Assembly (NCBI GenBank): GCA_043228905.1
Contig: JBHGNT010000014.1
Coordinates: 3,844,001 to 3,908,000, forward strand
DNA: 64,000 nucleotides
Direction: 5' to 3'
From: Azolla caroliniana
Lineage: Eukaryota; Polypodiophyta
Shown: piece after piece, positions 54,045 to 63,528 of the stretch
Layout of the letters: the number at the start of each line of letters is the position of its first letter
How positions within the stretch are numbered: position 1 is the first letter of the stretch
Position numbers and translations under genes: made by a program
Notes under the pieces: model-generated
What the model was told of the DNA's origin: nothing
Database searches by the model: none
What the model saw: the letters and a program-made list of their open reading frames with translations, nothing else

Positions 54045-55432
54045 CTACGACATTCATTGCAAGAAACAAAAAAACGTTGAACGTTAGTACCATCATCTAA
54101 AATATACAATGTAGGTCACAATGTACTCCTCACATAGTTCCTAATTTACTGAACTAGTACTAATAAGGAACAATGTACTGCTCACTTAGTTCCCAATTTA
54201 CACAAGTAGTACTAATCATGCACAATATACACAAGTAGTACTAATCATGCAGAATATACTACTCACTTAGTTACCATGTTACACAAGGAGTACTAATCCC
54301 GAACAATGTACCACTGTACTAATCATGAACAATGTACTACTCACTTGTTTCCTAAATTAGTGGACTAGTACTTATAAGGAACAATGTACTGCTCACTTAG
54401 TTCGCAAATTACACAAATAGTACTAATCATGCACAATATACACAAGTAGTACTAATCATGCACAAGTACTAATCCCGAAAAATGCACCACTGACTTTGTC
54501 AAATTTATAAGTAGTACTAATCTTGAACAATGTACTACTCACTTATTTCCTAAATCACTGAACTAGTACTAATCCCGAACAATGTACTGCTCACTTAGTT
54601 CCCAAATTACACAAATAGTACTAATCATGCACAATATACTACTCACTTAGTTACCAATTTACACAAATAAGGTACAAATCTAGTACTAATAGGGAACAAA
54701 GTACTACTCAGTTCCCAAATTACAAAACTAGTACTAATCATGAGCAATGTACTACTCACTTAGTTACAAAACTATTACTAATCATGAGCAATGTACTAGA
54801 AACTTAGTTCACAAAGTACAAAACTAGTACTAATCATGAACAATGTAGTAATTACTAAGTACTAATCCAACAAATGTAGATTGGTATTTTGCACACAAGT
54901 AATACTAAACGTGATATGTGTTCTACACACCTAGTTACATAACTTGTACTAATTACACCAACAGTATTGAACTTGAACAGTATTAGTACTAAACGTGATA
55001 TGTGTTTCACACACCTCATTTCCAAATTACAGAAACTGTACTATTATTCAGCAATTTAAGTGACACCTTGTTCCCAAATTACATTACTAGTACTAATTTC
55101 CAAGTTACACAAACAATACTAACAGTCAACAGTGTACTATAAGTATAGTGTTTACTAAACTAATACTAGGCAAGTTACAATATAGATTGGACGATGTTGT
55201 ACCTGGTTCCCTTTTAGTACTACTAATTCTGGAAAATATCCCTTCAACTAACTACACATACCAATTATATATTAAGAGTACTGCCAATACTATCCCATTG
55301 TTGTTAGAGATACACTAATACTAATCCATTGTTCTCCTAAATTTTAAGTATGACTTGTGGCATACACTAGTTCTAGTCCAAATGATAATTGACATTATAT
55401 AATACAAACAATAGAATAGTAGAGCCACATAC
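54045..55432 (-). other. Accessory gene intron 2 with AGTACT repeats
   Basis: 1,388 bp, almost the same length as the long transposase intron. About thirty GTACT/AGTAC sites occur, mostly in TAGTACTAATCATGAACAATG-like phrases (about 54120-55270). It lies between the RING exon and exon 3. Confidence 0.8.
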
Positions 55433-55617
55433 CGTACGGGTGTACTTTTAAACCCCAAGCATAGTACCACTCAGCCGCAATTGTAGTTTTACAGTCCATA
55501 CATGTATTCTCTTTCTCAAAATGATACTTAGCACATAGCACATGATATGTGTGCAAGCATGGTGTAATCACAACATCCATAGCCTCCAGCTTGAATCCGA
55601 GGCCACAAAATATACAC
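55433..55617 (-). CDS. Transposon accessory gene, exon 2, RING-like finger (residues 342-403)
   Basis: Acceptor CTTCCAG, donor ACG|GTATGT. The exon encodes CIFCGLGF...DVVITPCLHTYHVLCAKY and ENTCMDC, a C-X2-C...C-X-H-X2-H-X2-C...C-X2-C pattern like RING-H2 E3 ligases. All eight potential ligands are present. A role in ubiquitin transfer or in protein contacts is inference. 185 bases keep the frame between exons 1 and 3. Confidence 0.8.
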
Positions 55618-55707
55618 CTGGAAGATTGCAAACACAAGTTATAATATATTAGCTGCTCACTTATTTATACCATAAAAGTAGAAATAAATAACTTTTAAAG
55701 CTAATAC

Positions 55708-56732
55708 CGTGATATAGCTATACTAGTAATGGTACTTTCTATACCACTTGGGTGCTCAATTACAGATGGACACAAAGTATCAAAACCATTATGTTTTAAA
55801 TCCTGCATCAAGCATGCAAGGTTCTCAGAATGCAACTTTAAGGCTGACAACTTATTATCTATTTCTTCATGTGCATTCCTGCAAGTATCAAGGTCTGTCA
55901 TCTGTGAATGTAATTGAGCACCCATATTGTTCAGCTCTTTCTTCAACTCCTCTTTCAACACCTCACTTTCTGAATTTTGGATTGTCGATGCAATCCATTC
56001 ATATGTAGTCTTTATTGAAGAAAATTTCTTTTCTGCCTGTATCTCAGCTGATTTAACTGCTTCCAAATCAGCAAGTAGTGCTTGTATTCTTGAGCTCATA
56101 GAAGCTATGCAACCAGCCATCATCTGTTCATGTTTTTCAGTCATTGTGGCCCGTACCTTTGCCTCTAGAACTTGTTGGACAGGTGTTGTAGCTGGAATAT
56201 CCACATGAGAGGTTCCAGATGACTTCAAGCCAGTGTTGGTACTGGAGGACCCTTTGTAATGTTCTGACCGGTGCCGATTAAAATCTTCCCAATTAACGTC
56301 GATGCCACCTTGAACTTCACATGCAAAAGCACGTGCAAAAACAGTACCCACCTCATTGTTAGTGATTTGATTTGTATCATAAACATGTTCGTATCTCGTC
56401 TTCAATAAATTGATGTATTCCCTCTTCAAACCACTCATGTGGAATCCTCGCCTTGTGTCGGGATGTGCTGACCCCCAGGTTTTTAACAACCACTCTCTCA
56501 GCTCTGGGTAAACGTCAGGTCGTGCCCGAAGGAAATAATTCCATCCAAGAGGTGTGTCTCGACTGATGGACTGGTACTGCCAGGTCTTCTTTCTCTGTGT
56601 TGATGAATTCATCACCCTTTCTCTTGTGGGTGTCTTCTTGCTTTCTTTCATGGGTGTCCTTCTTCCTTCCTTCACTGGTGTCTTCACTTTCTCTTTCATC
56701 AATGTCTTCTTTATGGGTGTCCTTCTCGTCAT
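55708..56732 (-). CDS. Transposon accessory gene, exon 1 (residues 1-341)
   Basis: I take the ATG at 56730-56732 (MTRRTPIKKTLMKEK); another in-frame ATG lies at 56754-56756. Residues 1-40 hold six (K/R)TP motifs in a very basic context. A conserved-looking domain follows (LGWNYFLRARPDVYPELREW, KREYINLLKTRYEHVYD, GGIDVNWEDFNRHRSEHY). A coiled coil of about 120 residues comes next (KVRATMTEKHEQMMAG... LKEELKKELNNMGAQLHSQM). Donor TCACG|GTATTA (GT at 55706-55707). Spliced exons total 2,769 bases, 923 codons, with no internal stop. No homologue recognised. Confidence 0.75.
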
Positions 56733-56756
56733 TTTCCTAGTCAACACAATTCTCAT

Positions 56757-57439
56757 CAACACATAGCAAATCAATTACCATCAACACATCGCAATTACCA
56801 TCAACACATAGCAAATCATCACATTGCATGTACAAACCACATGTACAAACCACATAGCAAATCATCACATTGCAAATCAACACACAATAACCCTAAATAG
56901 TCAAACACACAGAAAATAAAACTCATCCATGTCAAACACACAGAAAATAAAAACAGACGAATAGGAAAGTCAAAGAAAACGAAAACTTTGTAAATCATCA
57001 TAACCAACTCCATCACATCGCATGTACAAGCCATGTCCAACATACAAAAACCCAAAATAGTAGGAAAAAAACTCATCCATGCCAAACTCACACAAAATAA
57101 AAACAGATGGACATGAAACATTAACAAAACAAAAACATAGCAACTCATCATAGCCAACTCCATTTTGGCCACATGTACAAACATGTCTAACACACAACCA
57201 CATCGAACAAAATATTGTGATACATTTTTAAAAGAAACACAGAGAAACACAGAGAAAACAAAAACATACCAGTTGGGCATGCAACACATAGACTATGAAT
57301 AATCAAAACCTACAAATGGTCATACACATACAAATAAAAAACAGACAGAGAGGAAACATTCAGAAAAAGAATACATACCAGTTGGGCATGCAACACAGAG
57401 AATACCTGGAGGTCGCTAAACTTGCAGAGGTACCACACC
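56757..57439 (-). other. Accessory gene 5' region
   Basis: CA-rich sequence with imperfect tandem copies of an approximately 160-bp unit (AAATCATCA..., CCATGCCAAACTCAC...). Hydrophobic frames here are by-products of composition. It may contain 5' leader exons. Confidence 0.4.
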
Positions 57440-57865
57440 GTCTTGATTTCGATACCTTGGGAGACAAACGAGAAAACTTCAGGATGACAAACGAGCAAAA
57501 CGTCAGAGGCTGCTGCAGAGGAGACAAACGAGCAAACTTCAGAGGCTGCTGCAGAGGAGACAAACTTCAGAGGCTGCTGCAGAGGCTGCTGCGTATACAG
57601 AGTTCAGAGATCGAACCTGGCACAGAGGGGAACACAAGAACAACAACAACGGGGAAACAGAGAATCGAAGGTGGAGTGAGAGAGAGAAACAGAAAGAAAG
57701 AAAGAAAGAGACCTTCGAAGGTGGAGTGAGAGACAGAGAGAAACAGACCTTCGAAGGTGTCTGTCTGACAACTTCGAGGTAGAAGAGAGAGAGAGAGAGA
57801 CAGAGAGTGAGTGAGAGACAAAGAGAAACAGACCCTCGACGGTGTCTGTCTGACAACTTCGAGAC

Positions 57866-57919
<54 letters not shown>

Positions 57920-58008
57920 CAGACAGACAGAGAGACAGAGAGACAGAGAGTGAGTGAGAGACAGAGAGAAACAGACCTTCGAAGGTGTCTGTCTGACAAC
58001 TTCGAGAC

Positions 58009-58050
<42 letters not shown>

Positions 58051-58100
58051 GAGAGAGAGACATACCAACTGACACGTTCGACTACCAATACCAGAGAGAG
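57440..58100 (-). repeat. GA-rich minisatellites near the right end
   Basis: Tandem CAGAGGCTGCTGCAGAGGAG units (57515-57595) are followed by repeated blocks pairing the palindrome CCTTCGAAGG with GTGTCTGTCTGACAACTTCG and long GA runs (57700-58070). It probably forms the upstream region of the accessory gene. Confidence 0.85.
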
Positions 58101-58349
58101 AGAGATTGACACTGACCACCTGTCACAATGGAAACCTTCTCCAGGTGTGCTTTCGTACAACTCTACCTAGGAGACTGGGGCAACACTTAATGCATTAAAT
58201 ATGGCCTAGGGACATTCGAGTGTGACGTATAATATCTTTGAACATTCGAGTGTGACGTAATGAATTTGTTTTTGGTTTTTTGAAATTTATTTACAATTTT
58301 TAATGTTTCTTTTCTTCTTCGATTTAGTACTAAATTTTTGGCCAAAAGT
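58101..58349. other. Transposon right subterminal region
   Basis: Contains two ATTCGAGTGTGACGTA motifs (about 58215 and 58243) and a TTTAGTACTAAATTTTTGGCCA segment shared in part with the left subterminal region. No gene. Confidence 0.5.
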
Positions 58350-58375
58350 TGGTACACCGTAGCATGCTTCGACCC
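58350..58375 (-). repeat. Right terminal inverted repeat
   Basis: On the minus strand it reads GGGTCGAAGCATGCTACGG then TGTACCA. 24 of 26 positions match the left end. It is followed by ACAA. Confidence 0.93.
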
Positions 58376-58471
58376 ACAACATATATGTTATTACAATGGT
58401 TAAGGGTTCAACACATAGACCAAGAAGTCGTGGGTTTGATTCTTGATAACCAAAATGTTGTCTTCATGATA
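58376..58471 (-). repeat. G3 3' LTR, proximal part with tRNA-like module
   Basis: Continuation of the G3 LTR after the transposon, matching 63681-63776. It contains a plus-strand tRNA-like module: A-box TGGTTAAGGGT and B-box GGGTTTGATTC (GGGTTCGATTC in the other LTR). It ends CATGATA, one base from the GACA end of the other copy. Confidence 0.88.
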
Positions 58472-58486
58472 TTATCCCCCCTTTCG
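58472..58486 (-). other. G3 polypurine tract
   Basis: Minus strand CGAAAGGGGGGATAA directly before the 3' LTR. Confidence 0.8.
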
Positions 58487-59029
58487 ATGACGAGTTCCAC
58501 GAGTCGGAAGACAAGAGTTCAGACTTCGTTTATGGGGATATTTGTCTTGAAATGCAACAACCATGTCAGAGGCATTAGCAAGACGCTCGGCAGGCTCCCA
58601 TGTTCGATCATTAGGTGTATAATCTAACCAATCAACCAAATAATATAGTTTGTTGCGGATGATCTTGGAGTCGAGAATAGCAACAACCTCATATTCAGAG
58701 CCATTGGAAACTTCGATTGGAGGTGGGGGAGGTGTAAGACGACCCGGAATAGAGCTTGTTGTGTAGGGCTCCAAAAGTGAAACATGGAAGACCGGGTGAA
58801 GACGCATATGAGGAGGGAGATCAAGACGAAATGTCACATCATTGATCTTACCAGAGATCACATATGGGCCGAAACGTTGATAATCCAATTTGTAACAAGG
58901 TCGAGTGGTTTTAATGCTACCTTGTAAGAGCCATACACGATCTCCTACTTGAAACGAAGTCGATGAATCACGCCGATGACGATCATCAATATTCTTTTGA
59001 GTGTTTTGGGCATCACATAAATGATGCAA
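58472..59029 (-). pseudogene. G3 integrase C terminus and chromodomain
   Basis: Frame from about 59045 gives [36 protein letters not shown] and HPVFHVSLLEPY, the integrase C-terminal (GPY/F) domain. A chromodomain follows: YEVVAILDSKIIRNKLYYLV with DWLDYTPNDRTWEP and the aromatic cage residues Tyr/Trp/Trp. This defines G3 as a chromovirus; such domains steer integration to histone-modified chromatin. It is one frame off the core because of an indel at about 59040-59060. Confidence 0.88.
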
Positions 59030-59283
59030 AAGTATATCTTGAATTTCTTGGAGTCGAGTAGCCGATCTTTAGCAGCCGGGTTTTTCGGGAGTTCGGGATG
59101 TTCAAGCATCGTCCAACGAGGATGGTACCCAATGTTAGCAAAAAATGGGGAATAGCCAGTAGAAGAATGTTCGGAGTTGTTGTAAGCAAATTCCGCCAAA
59201 TGTAATAAATCCACCCAATCATCTTGTTGATAGTTGACAAAACAACGTAGATATTGTTCGACTGTTTGGTTGGTGCGCTCACT
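58945..59283 (-). pseudogene. G3 integrase core, 3' part
   Basis: After the TAG at 59284-59286, [12 protein letters not shown] holds the Glu of the D,D,E triad. [20 protein letters not shown] then [13 protein letters not shown] follows. The frame is lost near 59050. Confidence 0.85.
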
Positions 59284-59865
59284 CTACCCATTAGTCTCTG
59301 GATGGTAGCCGGAAGAGAGTTTATAAGAAGTATGTAAGAGTTTGAACATGTGCCGCCAAAATTTCGAGATGAATTGGGGACCCCGATCACTGATAATGTC
59401 ATCCGGAAGACCATGATGGCGAAACACTTCCCGCATGAGTAAATCGGCTGTCTCTTGACTAGTAATGGTCTTCGTGCATGGAAGGAAATGCGCCATCTTC
59501 GTAAAACGATCAACTACCGTGAGAATAGAATCAAATCCCTTGGAAGGTGGAAAATCCGTAATAAAGTCCAAGGAAATAGATTTCCATGGGCTCTCCGGAA
59601 TAGGCATTGGCTGTAATAGGCCATATGGATGATGTCGAGCCTTTTTTGATCGGCAACATGTATCACAACTACGAACATAATCCGTAACAAAATGGCGAAG
59701 CCGTGGCCACCAATATCGGCGAGAAATCAACTCAAAAGTCTTGTGGATGCCGAAATGTCCAGCCATTGGCGTGTCATGACATTGTTGCACGACTTTGAGT
59801 CGAGAAGGACCGTCAGGCACATACAAGAGAGTTTGTCGAAAAAGCAAACCATCATGCCAATTGAA
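59284..59865 (-). pseudogene. G3 integrase zinc finger and core
   Basis: Same frame as the RT after a TAG at 59866-59868 (DYT-stop-FNWHDGLLFRQ). HHCC finger: His in CHDTPMAGHFGIHKT, Cys in CDTCCRSK. Core Asp residues in SISLDFITDFPP and DDIISDRGPQF. It ends YHPETNG at a TAG where Gln is usual (PETNGQ.ERTNQ). Confidence 0.9.
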
Positions 59866-62067
59866 CTAGGTGTAGTCTAGACAAGGATTTTTAGATTGAG
59901 AGCTGGAAGCACGATCTGGGATAATATGACTCAAAACCTCTTGGGCGAATCCATCTGTCGCAATCTGCTCCCGAATGGAATCAAGAAGCCTCGAATCTCC
60001 TGGTGTGTTGATAGTATGTATTGCCATTACTCGTAGACGATCAGGACCTAAGAGGATTTGCTTTTGACTTTCAAATGTGGCCTCTCCTGGTTGAAGTTCC
60101 ATATACGAACGTCGAGATAAGGCATCTGCTTTTCCTTGTTGCATCCCAGGGCGATATAGAATTACAAAATCAAAACGAGGTAAGAACTGCGCCCAACGAG
60201 CTTGTTGACGATTCAAGACTCGAGCACTTTGGAAGTATGTTAGATTTTTGTGATCATTGAAGACAATAATCTGTTGAGAATAGCCCTCCAAAAAATGACG
60301 CCATTGTTGAAAAGAATCCACAATGGCAAGAAGCTCTTTGTCGTGAATCTCATAGTTGATTTCTGCGGCTTCAAATTTCCGTGAGTGAAAAGCCACAAGG
60401 TGCAGTTCGCCATCTTCACCAATCTGGGATAGTACGCTTCCAAGTGCGAAATCAGATGCATCAGCTTCAAGTATAAAGCGCCTCATTGGATCGACATGCA
60501 TTAAAATTGGTGCAGATGTAAACGCTTGCTTTAAACCCTCAAATGCAGAGTTCGCATCGATACCCCAGACAAATGGTTGATTCTTGCGCGTTAGTTGAGT
60601 GAGGGGCAATACAATCTTTGGATAATCTTTGATGAACTTGCGATAAAAGTTTGCGAACCCCAAAAAACATTGTACATCTCGCACAGACTGTGGTGTTTGC
60701 CAATCCAAAATTGTTTGAACCTTTGATGGATCCATAGAGATGCCATTTGAAGAGACTATGTACCCCAAAAATTCCACTTGACACTGGTCGAAACTACACT
60801 TCTCCAATTTTGCATAGAGACCATACTCTCTTAACCGTTGCAAAACTTGGCGAACGTGTATCTCATGCTCCTCTTGAGTTTTTGAGTAGATCAAGATATC
60901 ATCCAAGTAAACTATGATGAAGATATCGAGGAAGTCTCGAAAAATGTCATTCGCCATATGTTGGAAAACTGTTGGTGCATTCGTGAGACCAAATGGCATC
61001 ACTGTATATTCAAAATGACCATAGCGAGTGCGGAATGCGGTCTTCCATTCATCCCCAGGACGAATTCGAACAAGGTTGTAGGCACCTCGAAGATCTAACT
61101 TCGTGAAAAACTTGGCTCCACTGAGGTGTTCTAGAAGGCTTGAGATCAATGGTAGAGCATATCGGTTTCTAATAGTTACTTTATTCAAGCCCCGATAATC
61201 CACGACCATACGAAGCGTACCATCTTTCTTCTTAATGAAAAAGATGGGTGCACCAGCAGGAGATCTTGAATGTTGGATAAAACCATTTGCCAGGTTCTCA
61301 TCTATATATTCTTGAAGAACCTCTAACTCCGTGGGCGAAAGGTTATAAATTGGCCCCCATGGAGGCTCTTTTCCTGGCTGCAAATCAATTGGGCAATCAT
61401 AGGGTCGATGCTCTGGTAATCTATTAGCCTTCACCTTATCGAACACATTGGAGAATTCTATGTACTTCTTTGGTAATTGGACCCCCAATTCTTGTGAGGT
61501 AGATGAGGGAGTTGCTAAAACCGCAAACACCATCATGTCTTCCTTCCTTCCATCCTCTCGTAAATGATGTATGGAGATTGTTGAAATCATGTGGGATCCT
61601 AGATCCTTTGTTGGAGTTTCAAGAGACTCGGATTGTACTATGACCTCTTCAATAGTTCTTTTTCTCCAATCAATAGTTGGGTTATGTAACTCAAACCAAG
61701 GAAGACCAAGAACTAGACAGTGCTCTGGACTACTAATGATGTTGAATGAGATGATACTAGCCAAATTACCTAGGACTACACGAATTGATTCAGACTCTTC
61801 GACTATATCACTTGATGCTATAGGGCGACCATCAATGACTCCTACAACTACTGGGTTTGGGAGCTTGTTCAAGATGATGTTTTGGGTCAATGCAAACTCG
61901 CGATCCATGAAACAAGAATTGGCTCTAGAATCTAGGAGGGCAGAGGCTAGGACTCGATGACTTGTAGATGTGCTAAGCTCAACTTGTGCAGAAAAAACTC
62001 TACTAGCTTGATTTGATGAAATGGAACCACAACTAGGTACAGACTCTACATATCTAGGATGGTCCAA
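59866..62067 (-). pseudogene. G3 protease, reverse transcriptase and RNase H
   Basis: A 733-codon frame. The protease site reads ALLDSRANSCFMD: the usual D-S-G-A has become D-S-R-A, which should inactivate it. RT has KKDGTLRMVVDYRGLNKVTI, MPFGLTNAPTVFQ and the YLDD box in IIVYLDDILIYS. RNase H starts RRFILEADASDFALGSVLSQ and ends FNDHKNLTYF...KADALSRR. A TGA at 62068-62070 precedes the first codon; upstream of it the frame overlaps the end of gag. Confidence 0.92.
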
Positions 62068-62093
62068 TCAAATGGCTCCTATTTTGGCCGGAC

Positions 62094-63221
62094 TTATTCG
62101 TTTAACACATCCTCTAATTGGCTCAAGACATCAAATCTATTCTCATGGCATGGGTTATTAGGCTTAGTAGTTAAATTATTAGAAGTGATAGTAGAACTCA
62201 TGGTAGGGTTGTCATGTGCACTTACTTGGTAAACTTGTCGTCTGGGTTTATGTGGACAATTCACAGCAATATGTCCTAGACCACCACAATAGAGGCATAG
62301 GCGATGCGCCCGACGTCGTTGTTTCTCAGCATCTAATAAAGGCCCTCGACGTTGTGTTGACTCTATTTCGATCGGAGTGGGACCATCCCTCGTAACGGGT
62401 CTGGGAACTTGTGGCAGTGTTGCGACTATTGAAGCATACGTCTGTTCCGGTTGACGGCGTATCATTTGTTGACATTCAGAACGTCGCTCAAATAGGCGAT
62501 TATCACATCGCACAGCTCGATTAATGGCCTCTGTAAGAGACTTTGGATCTTCGTGGAAAGTAAGAAGAAGATCTTTAACATCGTTACGCAAACCCTGACG
62601 AAATTGATCCATTAAGGCTGCTTCATCCCAAGGGATGTCACATGCCAAGAGAAGGAAATCTGCTGCGTAGGCTGAAGCGGGACGATCTCCTTGTCGGAGT
62701 CTTCGAATCTTGTTTATTTCCGTTCTAGTGCTATCGGTGTCTTCAAAACTAGCTTGAAACTCTTTAAGGAATGCCTCGAAATCCTCCAAGAATGGTGATT
62801 TCTTCTCTAGAAGTGGTGCAAACCATGCTAATGCGGTACCACTTAGCAAGGTTCCTATTAATCCCACACGAGCAGCATCAGTTGGGTACCGATTGGGATG
62901 TAACTGAATCACCAAACGGACTTCATTCAGGAAACCTCGAAACAAAGATCGGGTACCATCAAACTTGGCAGGGAGGCTAATCTTTGGTTCCCTTGGGGAG
63001 TTTTGAACCCCCGCCGCTTGTTCTCGTAATGTTAATATAGTAGCCTCGAGTTGATGAACCCGTTGTGATAACTCCTCATATTGATGAGCTTTCTCGGTAC
63101 TGACTTGTTGTAAATCCCCAAGTAGCCTATGATTTTCTTGCTCTAATGCCACAAACTTAGTCGTGAGCATGTCGAGCTCAGAAAGGACACGCATATACTC
63201 TTGCTCGCTGACGGATTCCAT
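62094..63221 (-). CDS. G3 gag, intact
   Basis: 375 codons from the ATG at 63219-63221 (MESVSEQEYMRVL) to TAA at 62094-62096. An N-terminal coiled coil occupies about residues 5-70. The Gag domain has LPAKFDGTRSLFRGFLNEVR, RVGLIGTLLSGTALAWFAPL and FRQGLRNDVKDLLLTF. A CCHC knuckle CLYCGGLGHIAVNC follows. This Gag type (FDG...F.GF...; LLSG.AL.W..PL) resembles that of fungal and vertebrate chromoviruses (Sushi/PEG10-like) more than typical angiosperm chromoviruses. Confidence 0.9.
   Translation of the reverse strand: MESVSEQEYMRVLSELDMLTTKFVALEQENHRLLGDLQQVSTEKAHQYEELSQRVHQLEATILTLREQAAGVQNSPREPKISLPAKFDGTRSLFRGFLNEVRLVIQLHPNRYPTDAARVGLIGTLLSGTALAWFAPLLEKKSPFLEDFEAFLKEFQASFEDTDSTRTEINKIRRLRQGDRPASAYAADFLLLACDIPWDEAALMDQFRQGLRNDVKDLLLTFHEDPKSLTEAINRAVRCDNRLFERRSECQQMIRRQPEQTYASIVATLPQVPRPVTRDGPTPIEIESTQRRGPLLDAEKQRRRAHRLCLYCGGLGHIAVNCPHKPRRQVYQVSAHDNPTMSSTITSNNLTTKPNNPCHENRFDVLSQLEDVLNE
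62100..62106 (-). promoter_or_regulatory. Putative -1 ribosomal frameshift heptamer
   Basis: G TTA AAC in the gag frame, two codons before the gag stop. A one-base backward slip enters the pol frame (GTT AAA CGA ATA). The gag and pol frames overlap here. GUUAAAC is a known functional slippery sequence in arteriviruses. Confidence 0.45.
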
Positions 63222-63294
63222 AACTGAGGGAGAAAAAGAAAGAAGGGAAAAGAAGAAAGCTTGCTAGGGTTATTGGAAAAGGAAACAGAAATAT
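63222..63294 (-). other. G3 leader
   Basis: Between gag and the rearranged LTR. No primer-binding site is visible (no TGGTATCA- or TGGCGC-like start), in line with the local inversion-deletion. Confidence 0.5.
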
Positions 63295-63528
63295 TCATTG
63301 TAATCTTGTTTCATCGTAATATAATCTCATTTCTATTTCAAGTCTTATCTTTCTCACTCTCTCTCACTCACTCTATCTCTCTCACTCTCAGTCTCTCTCT
63401 CACGCACACACACACACACACCCTCTCTCTTTCGCTCTCACTCTATCTTCTACCCACGAGTCTCGACAGTTTGAACCGAATGAGTTGAAACGAATGTATA
63501 GACAATTATTTATAGGTCCTTATGGAGT

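Larger units (their letters stand above)
46197..58375 (+). mobile_element. Sola-like DNA transposon, 12,179 bp, two intact genes
   Basis: It is bounded by 26-bp inverted repeats (24/26 identical, starting GGGT[A/C]GAAGC) and a 4-bp duplication ACAA, inside the LTR of G3. It carries a three-exon transposase gene on the plus strand and a six-exon gene on the minus strand, convergent, both open through all exons. A DDD triad and 4-bp duplication fit the Sola superfamily as defined in the literature; the assignment is inference. The AGTACT motif is dense through both ends and both long introns. Confidence 0.9.

Noticed and set aside
56819-57289. 156-codon hydrophobic minus frame resembling a membrane protein
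   Set aside because: It translates tandem CA-rich repeats, its own segments repeat (FLFCVSLAWMSF-like), and it lies upstream of the accessory gene start.
57539-58160. Long Ser/Leu-only minus-strand frames
   Set aside because: They are translations of GA/CT microsatellites; no normal amino-acid composition.
58384-58451. tRNA gene in the G3 LTR
   Set aside because: A and B boxes are present but no complete cloverleaf with acceptor stem can be drawn; called tRNA-like only.
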